A stretch of 43,894 nt of DNA from contig CALUMT010000041.1 in the NCBI GenBank assembly GCA_944321845.1, forward strand, positions 1-43,894, written 5' to 3'. The stretch's first letter is position 1, and each line of letters starts with the position of its first letter. The notes beneath the pieces were generated by a model. It ran no database searches. It saw only the letters and a program-made list of their open reading frames with translations, and was not told the origin of the DNA. This stretch comes from an uncultured Butyricimonas sp. Lineage in GTDB: Bacteria; Bacteroidota; Bacteroidia; Bacteroidales; Marinifilaceae. A program made the translations under genes and the position numbers. This document shows positions 1 through 8,474 of this stretch, one piece after another.

Positions 1-96
1 CCCACGACTAGGTATTTCAAAACTAATATCCCGAACAGCCCACTGAACGCTGTATCGATGGGATAAATGACTAACTTTTAATATACTATCTGACAT
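1..96 (-). CDS. ABC transporter ATP-binding protein, N-terminal fragment
   Basis: The minus strand opens with an ATG at 96 and stays open to the window edge, giving 32 residues. They begin MSDSILKVSHLSHRYS and continue with AVRDISFEI, the usual first strand and A-loop aromatic region of an ABC ATPase. The Walker A motif would lie just beyond the edge, so nucleotide binding cannot be confirmed here. An AGGGA stretch sits a few bases before the ATG. The gene follows the SusCD-peptidase genes on the same strand after a gap of about 100 bases and may be the next gene of that transcription unit. The substrate is unknown. It could be the ATPase of an exporter or of a GldA-like system. Confidence 0.6.
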   Translation of the reverse strand, partial: MSDSILKVSHLSHRYSVQWAVRDISFEIPSRG

Positions 97-196
97 AAAA
101 TTTCCCTGATTTATTTACATTATCTACCCATAAGGTATTTCTAATACGACACACCTTTCAATCATAAACAACTTGTTTAACAAGAAGACTAATCCC

Positions 197-1162
197 TCAA
201 TCTTTCAGATGCTCAGGATATTGCCACATATTAACAGGCAATCCCAATGATTCCAAATACGACATCATGGCATTATACTTTACCCGAATACGGCCATAAG
301 GATCCCGCAATGAATTCATACATCCCCATAAAGGAGGATCTGATTTCAAATAAATATCATCATAATTAAATTCTGCCGGCTCTCCCTCCAGTAATTCCAA
401 CGGCATTGCCGCTAACTTCAAATAAGAACGGAAATCATTTTCAATAGAAAGTTCCTTGTCTGTTGTAAGTGTCTGCGAACTCAAATAACCGGCACGAAAC
501 ATTGAATCCACTTGAGTATTCGTGTAAAACACCTGATAAGTATAACCTAAAACATCTGCATCAGCAAACTCCTGAGGCACAACGATATCTCCTCGTTCGA
601 ACAACAATCCTAACATATAAGCATTTACCTCCGTCTGAAATTTTCCTTTAACCTCAAAAGTCATCGTATCCAGTTCCGCACTACACCCATTTAAACCGAT
701 ATTATCATAACCGACGTAAATATTAACCCGATTAAGAATATCATATACCGTATTTCCATCACCATCACCTCCTCCCGTTGTGGAATAATCATCCAATCGT
801 GAACAAAGCAACACCTTTTTAGGTAAATATTTCATATATCGCTCATCCCAATAATTAAAAAAAGCCTTTTCTACCAAATCCAAATGTTTAGCCGCATAAG
901 CAGGATCCCCTTGTTTCATTACAACCGATTCATTCCAACTTGTATTATTCCAGAACATATCTGCCGGACGAAAATCATAGAGAATATAAAAACCATATTT
1001 ATTATAATAATCCACGATCTTTGGATCCGCTTCCGGGGATTGTCCCTGGGGAACCGTGTAATGAAATTCTAATCCTTCTTTAGCGACAAGAGCATCTTCT
1101 TTATAACACCCCATGCATAACAGCGTCAAGCTGAACAGTGCTAATATAAATTCTTTTTTCAT
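197..1162 (-). CDS. SusD-associated lipoprotein related to putative zinc metallopeptidases, zinc motif absent
   Basis: This is a 321-residue predicted lipoprotein. I start it at the ATG at 1162 because a compact signal peptide (MKKEFILALFSLTLLCMGC, lipid cysteine 19) follows directly; an in-frame ATG at 1177 would add five residues. The order of segments (YGFYILYDF near 55, PKKVLLCS near 115, RVNIYVGYDN near 145) resembles the putative zinc metallopeptidase lipoproteins often encoded after SusD in Bacteroidota. Those proteins carry HExxH in the next segment. Here the matching stretch reads FQTEVNAYMLG (about 174-184), and no HExxH occurs anywhere in the protein. It is therefore probably not an active protease of that type and may act as a surface binding protein. 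It lies 31 bases after susD, in the same operon. The family assignment comes from remembered patterns, not a search. Confidence 0.6.
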   Translation of the reverse strand: MKKEFILALFSLTLLCMGCYKEDALVAKEGLEFHYTVPQGQSPEADPKIVDYYNKYGFYILYDFRPADMFWNNTSWNESVVMKQGDPAYAAKHLDLVEKAFFNYWDERYMKYLPKKVLLCSRLDDYSTTGGGDGDGNTVYDILNRVNIYVGYDNIGLNGCSAELDTMTFEVKGKFQTEVNAYMLGLLFERGDIVVPQEFADADVLGYTYQVFYTNTQVDSMFRAGYLSSQTLTTDKELSIENDFRSYLKLAAMPLELLEGEPAEFNYDDIYLKSDPPLWGCMNSLRDPYGRIRVKYNAMMSYLESLGLPVNMWQYPEHLKD

Positions 1163-1193
1163 ATTTATTATCAACATATTAAATACAACTATT

Positions 1194-2687
1194 TCATCTC
1201 AAGTTTGGATTTTGTTCCAATACGGCCTCTGGGATAGGCAACACATAACGGGCATCTCCCTGTTGTAAAATATATCTCTGCGTTCCCCCTCCTGTCATAT
1301 TAAACACGTGTATCAATTGAGGCATTCCCGTCCGGCGTAAATCAAACCAACGATGATTTCCCTCACTTGCCAATTCCCGGCGACGTTCCCGAAAATAAAA
1401 TGCCATCAATTCATCAGCATTTGCATAGTCGTTCAGACTGGCCTCCACATATCCCGGCTGAAACCGATGACGACGTAATTCATTCAGGTCCGCTAATGCA
1501 GCCGCTCCGAACGAAGCCTCTCCGGTCTCCTTATATTTGGCAATATAGGCTTCCGCTCTATTCAAATACACTTCTGCAGTCCTAATTCCTCCGCCATAAT
1601 ACCCCCGATGACACTTATCAACTCCGGCTACAAATGGATATCTTATATTTGTCTCCCGATCCCAATAATTTCCCCGTAATAAATAAGCATTGGTCGCACT
1701 TGTATTTTCTGCCCCCATATTCCCTCGAATGTCTATCGTATTTCCGGCTTGATCTGAAGCATAAACATTTTGCAAATCTATGGATGCCGTGAATGGATAC
1801 AATATACCTAACTCACCAGTTGGAGTATCTCGTGAGTCATTCAGATTATTCATCCAAAGGACCTCATTTTGATAACCATTATCATACACACTGAAAGTAC
1901 CGGCCTCATTCAAATCCAATAAATCATTCTTTTTCAGTAATACTGAATCTGCATAACGGATCACATTATCCCAATCCTCCTCATAAAGATAAACCCGCGT
2001 TAAAAAGGCATAAGCCGCCAAATAGTTCATTCTAAGCAGGCTTAAACCATCCACGTATACATTCTCTTTCATCAACTCCGCCCCTCGCTGCAAATCCTCC
2101 GTAATCTGCGCATAAACCTCACCGACCGTGTTACGTTTAGGATAAACCTCCACTACTCCGGAACTCAACTTCAATGGAATTCCCGGTTCTATTGAAGGTT
2201 CCACCTCATTATAAGGCTTGGCAAAAAAATTGATCAAATACAAATAATAATACCCTCGCAATGCATAAGCTTCTCCCTGCAAATAGTTTTTTCTTGTTTC
2301 ATCACCGTCCATCTCTTCAATATAATCTATTACTATATTACACCCCATAATCTTCTTATAAGGATCAGCCCAAAAACTCACATCACTACCCCCACCCGCA
2401 TCGTTAAACATTTCCGGATCCCAAGCAAATAACCAACGCTGTTGATCCTTTACAGTTTCTTTATTATAAGTTACCACAGCCTGCGACTCCACGTCATCTG
2501 TAAATATGTCTGTCTTATAATTAAACAACCGACTTTCTGTTTCATCACAGTAGGCATTAGACTGTAATATCTTTTCCATTTCCGTTACCGTGGAAGGGTG
2601 TACTTCACTTTGACTTTTTTCTTCCAGAAAATCAGCACATCCTGTCCACAAAAACATTGTCAATATTGATAATACTATATTTTTCAT
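1194..2687 (-). CDS. SusD/RagB-family nutrient-binding outer membrane lipoprotein
   Basis: About 497 residues from the ATG at 2687 (another ATG lies three codons upstream at 2696). The signal peptide ends in a lipobox, LWTGC, so the protein should be lipidated and displayed at the outer membrane. Family hallmarks are the early SQSEVHPSTV-type segment, the TPR-like helices with ALRGYYYLYLINFFAKPY near 145-165, the GGGIRTAEVYLNRAEAYI helix near 370, and the C-terminal RRRELASEGNHRWFDLRRTG block near 435-455. SusD proteins form the lid on their SusC partner and capture substrate. The partner is the gene immediately upstream, 12-20 bases away. Nothing in the sequence identifies the ligand, and there are no glycosidase or sulfatase genes nearby, so a glycan substrate should not be assumed. 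Confidence 0.95.
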   Translation of the reverse strand: MKNIVLSILTMFLWTGCADFLEEKSQSEVHPSTVTEMEKILQSNAYCDETESRLFNYKTDIFTDDVESQAVVTYNKETVKDQQRWLFAWDPEMFNDAGGGSDVSFWADPYKKIMGCNIVIDYIEEMDGDETRKNYLQGEAYALRGYYYLYLINFFAKPYNEVEPSIEPGIPLKLSSGVVEVYPKRNTVGEVYAQITEDLQRGAELMKENVYVDGLSLLRMNYLAAYAFLTRVYLYEEDWDNVIRYADSVLLKKNDLLDLNEAGTFSVYDNGYQNEVLWMNNLNDSRDTPTGELGILYPFTASIDLQNVYASDQAGNTIDIRGNMGAENTSATNAYLLRGNYWDRETNIRYPFVAGVDKCHRGYYGGGIRTAEVYLNRAEAYIAKYKETGEASFGAAALADLNELRRHRFQPGYVEASLNDYANADELMAFYFRERRRELASEGNHRWFDLRRTGMPQLIHVFNMTGGGTQRYILQQGDARYVLPIPEAVLEQNPNLR

Positions 2688-2708
2688 ATTCCACATTTTT
2701 CAAATCCA

Positions 2709-5700
2709 TTAAAAACCCATACTAATTCCCAATGACCAAGAAGAAGACAACGGTTGATTCCCTAAGGCCACCTCAGGATCTCGTCCCTTAAAATCTTTAC
2801 TACGAAGTTGGAAAGGATTGGAAACAGAACAATTGAAGGAAAGGAACTGCAAAAACTTAGGTGTACTCTTTTCCGGAACATTCCAAGACAACTGAATATT
2901 ATTGCACCTTAGATACCATGCATCTACAACCCGGGCATCCGAATAAGCATACATTTCATAAGGTCGATAAGTTCCAGACCCCCATTCTCCGTCCGGTACA
3001 ACATCCGACTTCAAACGGATAGGTGCCGCACTTGTCGCAATATCGGGTAAAGAGGGGATATTTGTACGAGCCTCATCTCCTGGTTTACGCCAACGTCCTA
3101 ACCATTCTGTAGACATATTTTCGTATTCACTTGGAATACTTGTATAATTTGTTGACATTGGGGCTAGAAAAGTTTTTCCTCCAATACTCAGATTCAAACC
3201 GCTATTTAATGTCAATGATTTCCAACGTATGGAGAAAGTGACTCCCGTGGTAAAATCCGGATCCATTTTCCCGGCATACTTCATATACACGGTTGCGTCA
3301 CTTACCGCCTCTGTTTTCTCCATGCCTGTTAAATCAAATTCAGGTCCCCCAGTTTCTGGATTCAACCCGGTAAAGTCAAATGCCCAGAAACTCGTAACAG
3401 GATAACCATCTTTATTTAGATTCCCGGAAGAAGCTTCTTGCCAAGAACCGGTAGGCTCTATGGTTGAATTCACTTCATTTTTTATTTTACTAAAATTAAA
3501 ACCCAAGGATACAACCCAATCATTATCTCTATAAGGCACGAAGTTCACACTCGCATCCCATCCGCTATTTTTCATTTTACCACCATTCACGGGCATACTA
3601 AGCACTCCATGTTCGTAAGCAACACGTTGACTGGTAATCATATCAGTTGTTTTTTTCGTGTACCATTCAAAGGAGGCTCTCACTTTATGATCAAACAAAC
3701 TTATATCAACACCTAAATTAATACTGTTTACCTTCTCCCATTTCAACTTAGGTGCCGGTAATTTAGTCACTCGTAACCCGTATCCTCCTTCTGCCAAAGA
3801 TTCAAAACTGGCTGTCAATTCCGGACTAACATTTTCAGCCACATTTCCTTGATATCCATAAGTTGCACGAAGACTCATGTCACTTAAGATTTTCTGCCCT
3901 TCCAGCCAATGCTCAGACCCGACATTCCAACGTAAACCGACTGCCCACACGGGTTGGAAACGGGCATCTCTATCTTGCCCAAAACGATTGGATGCATCAC
4001 CACGTACACTTAAATTGACAGAATATCGATTATCGTACATATAACTGAAAGTGGCAAAATAAGAAAGATAATTATTTTCAGTATCTGTTATCGAGGGAAT
4101 ATAATCTGTCGCATACATGTTTACCTGATTCTTCACCTCATCCGGCAAACGCACAAAAAGACGCCCTTGATCATGCATATAACCGTAACGGGTACTTTTA
4201 AAACCATTCGTTTTTGTACTGTTTGCTTCTTGTCCCAGCATAATTGTCAGATAATGTAAACCATGAAAAACTCTACTATACTCCAGTTGATTTCTCCAAC
4301 TCCAATTGCTTGTGGCAGTTTCATTCTCGTTAAATTCACCCCCATAAGGTAAATAAGAACGTTTGTATTCATCACTTCCTTCCGGGAACTCCTCATAATT
4401 ATAAGTTCTCAACTTTGCCATGTAGTTAGATTGCTCCGTATACCAACTCTCAGAACGAGTATGTGAATATTGGTAAGAAAGTAAAGTATTGAATGATAAA
4501 TCTTCTGTTATTTGCCAACGGAAATTCACATTCGCTTTTAATGCACTTACTGTATTTTTGTTCTTACTCTCATTCAACTCGTTAATTATATTATACAAAT
4601 AACCGTTATTATGCTTGTAATAATAAAGAGAACCATCTTCATTAAAACAAGGTATAGTACGATTCGTGCTCGAAGCATAAGTATAAGGATCTGAACCTAA
4701 AAAAGCATTCGTATTAGCAACACTACCGGCGACATTCATATCCAGAGTCACATTATTCCACAACGTTGCCGACATACTCATGTTTGCAGTATAATTTATC
4801 TGGTCATTTCCCTTTGCGGTATTATTCTGTTGATTGACTCCAATGGAAGCGTGATAGGTACTCTTATCACCACCTCCAGATATACTGATTGAGTGATTAT
4901 GGCTAAAAGCATTACGGAATAATATATCAAACCAATCCGTATTTCTTGTTTCCAGTATTTTCGCCATTTCACTAAATTTTTCCAATGAAATCTCTCCTCG
5001 CTTATATTGTAAAGCATAATTCAAATAACCAATCTCCTGATTTCCACCCAACACCAATCCCCGTTCATAGGCTTCCCTCGAAACATCCACTCGCTGTTGA
5101 GAATTCATCAATTCCATCCGGTTATAATTCAATCGTGGAGTTATCGAGGAATTTCCATTATAATTCACGACCAAACGTCCCTTTTCTCCCTTTTTCGTGG
5201 TAATCACAATGACTCCATTAGCAGCTTTCACACCATAAATGGCTGTAGAAGCAGCATCCTTCAACACGGTTACATCAGCAATATCATTCGGGTTTAACCA
5301 AGAAATAGCACCGCCTATGAAATCCCGCATCATATCCATGTTTGTCGGATCAATATTGGACAAATCATTGGTCTCGAAAGGAAGAGGATCTGTTTGAATC
5401 ACACCATCTACAACCCAAATCGGTTCTGCGCTTCCCAATAAAGTTGAAGTTCCTCGTACGCGCACTCGTTGACGGGTTCCAGTCAAACCACTTTTATTCA
5501 TCACGATCATTCCCGGGATCTTGCCCTGCAAAGCTTGCTCCAACGTTTGAGAACCATTCAATACTAAATCCTCTGCTTTCACATAACTCGTGGAACCTGC
5601 CATAGAACGTTTATTTACACGCTGATAACCAGTAACGACCACCTCATTCATCTGCTTCACATCTTCTTTCATCACCACGTTAATCGTATCATTTCCTTTA

Positions 5701-6260
5701 TACTTTATTTCTTGAGTCTCCATCCCCACAAAAGAAAACACTAAGGTTATATTATTGGATTTTGGTAATGAAAAAACATATCGCCCATCAGGTAAGGTCA
5801 CGGTACCCATCCCTGTACCTTTTAATAAAACGGTAACGCCAGGTATTGGATTCTTATTACGGTCCGTCACCATCCCCCGGATTTTAATTTGTTCCGGAGC
5901 CGTCGTCGGTTTCTTAGTTAAAGGCAACAGTAAAATCAGATTCTTTTGTAATTCATACCGCAAAGAAATTTTATCACACAAATCATCCAAAACCTGTTTC
6001 AATGGCGCATCCTTAAAACTCATGGAGATTGTTTGTGTCTCACTGATCAATTTCTCATCATAAACGAAAGCCACATTTGCCTTTTTCTCCAAGTCAGTCA
6101 GCAATGTCCGAATTCGAACATCTTTCACTGAGATTGTCACACGTTTTTCCAATTGGGCATATGCCCCGTTCCATGCCAAAACAAGAACCACACAAGTCCA
6201 AAAGAACCTGAAATGGAAACTTTGCATTCGAAAAGTTTCACGTAATCGTTTTTTTCCCAT
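2709..6260 (-). CDS. SusC/RagA-family TonB-dependent outer membrane transporter with STN signalling domain
   Basis: A 1183-residue transporter. Visible in order: a signal peptide ending at AYAQ (about 1-36), an STN (secretin/TonB short N-terminal) domain at about 40-112, a carboxypeptidase-D-regulatory-like domain at about 126-198, the TonB box and plug region from about 205 (NEVVVTGYQRV, then LEQALQGKIPGM and WVVDGVIQ), and a long C-terminal barrel ending in a phenylalanine (GISMGF). The STN domain is what links such transporters to a FecR-type anti-sigma factor, and exactly that pair lies upstream. The inferred route is ligand binding, STN signal, FecR, then ECF sigma release and raised transcription of this locus. 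Import is TonB-driven together with the SusD lipoprotein downstream. The substrate is unknown. Confidence 0.96.
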   Translation of the reverse strand: MGKKRLRETFRMQSFHFRFFWTCVVLVLAWNGAYAQLEKRVTISVKDVRIRTLLTDLEKKANVAFVYDEKLISETQTISMSFKDAPLKQVLDDLCDKISLRYELQKNLILLLPLTKKPTTAPEQIKIRGMVTDRNKNPIPGVTVLLKGTGMGTVTLPDGRYVFSLPKSNNITLVFSFVGMETQEIKYKGNDTINVVMKEDVKQMNEVVVTGYQRVNKRSMAGSTSYVKAEDLVLNGSQTLEQALQGKIPGMIVMNKSGLTGTRQRVRVRGTSTLLGSAEPIWVVDGVIQTDPLPFETNDLSNIDPTNMDMMRDFIGGAISWLNPNDIADVTVLKDAASTAIYGVKAANGVIVITTKKGEKGRLVVNYNGNSSITPRLNYNRMELMNSQQRVDVSREAYERGLVLGGNQEIGYLNYALQYKRGEISLEKFSEMAKILETRNTDWFDILFRNAFSHNHSISISGGGDKSTYHASIGVNQQNNTAKGNDQINYTANMSMSATLWNNVTLDMNVAGSVANTNAFLGSDPYTYASSTNRTIPCFNEDGSLYYYKHNNGYLYNIINELNESKNKNTVSALKANVNFRWQITEDLSFNTLLSYQYSHTRSESWYTEQSNYMAKLRTYNYEEFPEGSDEYKRSYLPYGGEFNENETATSNWSWRNQLEYSRVFHGLHYLTIMLGQEANSTKTNGFKSTRYGYMHDQGRLFVRLPDEVKNQVNMYATDYIPSITDTENNYLSYFATFSYMYDNRYSVNLSVRGDASNRFGQDRDARFQPVWAVGLRWNVGSEHWLEGQKILSDMSLRATYGYQGNVAENVSPELTASFESLAEGGYGLRVTKLPAPKLKWEKVNSINLGVDISLFDHKVRASFEWYTKKTTDMITSQRVAYEHGVLSMPVNGGKMKNSGWDASVNFVPYRDNDWVVSLGFNFSKIKNEVNSTIEPTGSWQEASSGNLNKDGYPVTSFWAFDFTGLNPETGGPEFDLTGMEKTEAVSDATVYMKYAGKMDPDFTTGVTFSIRWKSLTLNSGLNLSIGGKTFLAPMSTNYTSIPSEYENMSTEWLGRWRKPGDEARTNIPSLPDIATSAAPIRLKSDVVPDGEWGSGTYRPYEMYAYSDARVVDAWYLRCNNIQLSWNVPEKSTPKFLQFLSFNCSVSNPFQLRSKDFKGRDPEVALGNQPLSSSWSLGISMGF

Positions 6261-6292
6261 ACTTTTGTAATACTATTATTTATTAATCATAT

Positions 6293-6345
6293 GCCTAATA
6301 CCCTTAGGCGTTAATATAGCGGGGAGAGTGGAGTCTCTCCGCTAT
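6293..6345 (-). other. Two hairpins between fecR-like gene and susC
   Basis: The 90-base gap between the anti-sigma stop and the SusC start contains two inverted repeats. The larger pairs 6316-6327 with 6334-6345 (12 pairs, one of them a G-T wobble). The smaller pairs GCCTAA at 6293-6298 with TTAGGC at 6304-6309. Neither is followed by a T-run on the minus strand, so neither looks like an intrinsic terminator. They may separate expression of regulator and transporter through RNA processing or stability; that role is inference. Confidence 0.5.
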
Positions 6346-6350
6346 TTATA

Positions 6351-7415
6351 TTATTTTTCCTTTTGTTTCACGTACATTATATCATCCTTCCAAATAAAAT
6401 CTACATTGGCCACCCGTTCCAATACACGAATCGCGAAATCAAGATTTTCATAACGATAAATTATACCAGCTATCCGTTTATCTTTTAACACATTATTCTC
6501 GAAACGAAAATCCACGTCATACCAACGTGACAATTGCCCTACAATATCTTCTAAACGGGTATTCTTAAAACGATATTCTCCATTTAGCCATGATATATAT
6601 AACGAAGTATCAACCTTTTTCACTTCTATACAGTCACCTTGACTGATTATGGCCTGTTCACTGGGATGTAAAATGACCTGCGAACTATCCTTTGCAACCT
6701 TTACTTTTCCCTCTACCAACGTCGCATAAACAGGAGCATCTGCATAAGCTGAAATATTAAAACATGTTCCTAATACCTCTACGGTACATTTTTCTTGCAT
6801 TTTTACAATAAAAGGACGAGCTGAATCACGAGCTACCTCGAAATAGGCTTCTCCCCATAACTCTACTTCCCTTTTCTCCCCAAACACTTCTGGATAAAGC
6901 AATTGACTATCTGAATTCATCCAAATTCTTGTTCCATCGGATAATTCCACACGATACCACCCTCCTCTTGGAATTATCAAACGATTATACTTCAAATCAC
7001 TGGATTTATCCTTGTCCGATTTATATACCAATTTTTTATCATGATTAGATATCTCTATTAGAGTATCTTTCCCATGTAAATCCCCATTTTGTAAAGACAA
7101 ATTTATTTGTTCTCCATCATCTAATACCAGTAATGCTTGATAATTCCCGCTATTTGCAATATGATCTAAAGGTGTTGAGTGTTCCCCCACATGATAAAAA
7201 TGGAAACACAACAAAGAAATACATATTACTACAGCCGCAGCACTTCCAATCCTTCTTCCAATTCGACGAACCCGCCGAAAACGCAATTGCTGTTGTAAAT
7301 TACTCCATGCTCTTTCTTTATTACACTGCTTTACAAAATCGACAGAACGCATAATTCTATACCATTGATAATAAAGCCGTTTAATATCTTTGTTATTTGA
7401 ATTTGTATCAATCAT
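6351..7415 (-). CDS. FecR-family anti-sigma factor
   Basis: 354 residues with the layout of a Bacteroidota FecR-type transmembrane anti-sigma factor: a cytoplasmic N-terminus of about 55 residues, one membrane segment at about 57-75 (SAAAVVICISLLCFHFY), a periplasmic FecR domain at about 143-240 (IIPRGGWYRVELSDGTRIWMNS, then ELWGEAYFEVA), and a C-terminal DUF4974-type domain at about 281-350 (RFKNTRLEDIVGQLSRWYD). It should hold the ECF sigma factor encoded 73 bases upstream at the membrane and release it when the STN domain of the SusC partner reports ligand. The chromosomal order sigma, anti-sigma, SusC, SusD supports this pairing. Confidence 0.94.
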   Translation of the reverse strand: MIDTNSNNKDIKRLYYQWYRIMRSVDFVKQCNKERAWSNLQQQLRFRRVRRIGRRIGSAAAVVICISLLCFHFYHVGEHSTPLDHIANSGNYQALLVLDDGEQINLSLQNGDLHGKDTLIEISNHDKKLVYKSDKDKSSDLKYNRLIIPRGGWYRVELSDGTRIWMNSDSQLLYPEVFGEKREVELWGEAYFEVARDSARPFIVKMQEKCTVEVLGTCFNISAYADAPVYATLVEGKVKVAKDSSQVILHPSEQAIISQGDCIEVKKVDTSLYISWLNGEYRFKNTRLEDIVGQLSRWYDVDFRFENNVLKDKRIAGIIYRYENLDFAIRVLERVANVDFIWKDDIMYVKQKEK

Positions 7416-7488
7416 ATTCTTACTATTTACCCTAAAGAGAGTAAAAAGTAAAAAATGGGTGACAAAAAACAGAAAAAATTTTATTAGT

Positions 7489-8049
7489 TCAGAAAAAAAG
7501 CATCAAATTACACTTCTTCCGCAATTTAGATAAGGCACGTGACAAATGCGTCTTCAACGTATTAATGGATATATTCAATTCTTCAGCAGCCTCCTTGTAT
7601 TTTTTATTCTCAAGAATAACAGTCTTCACAGCAAGTAACTCTTGTTGAGGTAGTTTCTCCAACTCCTCCAACAATTGTCTCCCCCGTTCCATCCACTCTT
7701 CTTCGTTAATCTCCTCATTCGGAATCTCAACCTCAAACCCTGCAATTTCTTCCATCGAAACAAAACGTTTACGCTTTAAATCTGCTAAAGCCATATTACG
7801 AGTTGCAGAAAAAAGATAACCCCTTAAATCGTCCGCAACACGTTCATAATATTTCTTTTCCCAAAAATATATCATCACCTTTTGCACCACATCCTCCGCC
7901 ATCTCAAAAGAATCTGTCAGTTGAACAGTGTACACACACAATTGCATATAATAAATGTCAAATAAACGTTTAAAAGCAATTTCAGGATCTTTCTTAAACA
8001 AAGCAAGTAAATCCTTATCTATCATCGTGTACTTGTTGGGCCTATTCAT
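7489..8049 (-). CDS. ECF-type RNA polymerase sigma factor
   Basis: A 186-residue sigma-70-family protein of the extracytoplasmic-function group. Region 2 spans about residues 20-95 (AFKRLFDIYY, then DVVQKVMIYFWEKK and LFSATRNMALADLKR). Region 4 spans about 128-180, with a helix-turn-helix at YKEAAEELNISINTLKTHLSRA. A lysine-rich tail (ALSKLRKKC) is typical of the Bacteroidota ECF group next to FecR and SusCD. It probably directs transcription of the susC-susD genes downstream and perhaps its own gene. An ATG nine codons in (MIDKDLL) is an alternative start. No TAnnTTTG box was found upstream. Confidence 0.94.
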   Translation of the reverse strand: MNRPNKYTMIDKDLLALFKKDPEIAFKRLFDIYYMQLCVYTVQLTDSFEMAEDVVQKVMIYFWEKKYYERVADDLRGYLFSATRNMALADLKRKRFVSMEEIAGFEVEIPNEEINEEEWMERGRQLLEELEKLPQQELLAVKTVILENKKYKEAAEELNISINTLKTHLSRALSKLRKKCNLMLFF

Positions 8050-8307
8050 TCTATATTTTCAGATTTTCAACAAAGAAAAATAAAAAAAACACATCACGAT
8101 CCAGTATTAAAACAATTTAACATCATTCAAAAAAAGACATTAAACAAATCTGCCACAGAATTATACATACAAACAATTCCATATAATCTTCTCTCTTGAA
8201 GGAATATCACAACTTATCAACCACATAATAAGAACATCCAAGTTAACCATACTACATTTTTAACACTTCATAAATTCCTCATAAACATACCCCTTAGTCT
8301 TCTTTGG

Positions 8308-8361
8308 AACGGTTCAGCAACGGTTCAATAACGGTTCAGTAACCGTGAATACGGGTTCAAT
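8308..8361. repeat. Five-unit 11-bp tandem repeat
   Basis: Three near-identical 11-base units follow each other: AACGGTTCAGC (8308-8318), AACGGTTCAAT (8319-8329) and AACGGTTCAGT (8330-8340). Two diverged units follow: AACCGTGAAT (8341-8350) and ACGGGTTCAAT (8351-8361). The period is close to one helical turn. A perfect 6-bp inverted repeat is embedded: ACGGTT at 8331-8336, loop CAGT, AACCGT at 8341-8346. It lies about 260 bases upstream of the ECF sigma start. It could be an array of binding sites on one face of the DNA or slipped-strand repeats. Confidence 0.8.
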
Positions 8362-8410
8362 AAGCGTTTCTGCCCCCTCTCGAAAAGGTTTCAGGTATAC
8401 CTTGGGGAAA

Positions 8411-8452
8411 AACATGAAAAAAGCGGGTGCCGATCTTTCGATAAGCACCCGC
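8411..8452 (-). terminator. Intrinsic terminator of ptb
   Basis: On the minus strand, 22 bases past the ptb stop codon, GCGGGTGC (8452-8445) pairs perfectly with GCACCCGC (8430-8423). The stem is followed by TTTTTTCATGTTTTT (8422 downwards), a classical rho-independent terminator. Confidence 0.88.
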
Positions 8453-8474
8453 CGTGATATAAAAAACAATTGGT

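Larger units (their letters stand above)
8050..8474. other. Gene-free region between ECF sigma gene and ptb
   Basis: This 425-base stretch lies upstream of the ECF sigma gene and downstream of ptb. Positions 8050-8300 are very AT-rich, with several A-runs and no convincing open reading frame or RNA gene. Positions 8308-8361 hold 11-bp-phased repeats, and 8411-8452 holds the ptb terminator. Short open frames across 8345-8563 have no ribosome binding site and run into ptb antisense; I do not call them genes. Confidence 0.7.

Noticed and set aside
172-184. Small palindrome CTTGT-TTA-ACAAG downstream of the first lipoprotein gene
   Set aside because: Five base pairs of low stability with no T-run; too weak to call a terminator.
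8308-8361. CRISPR array
   Set aside because: Units are 11 bases, directly abutting and without spacers; no cas genes are present.
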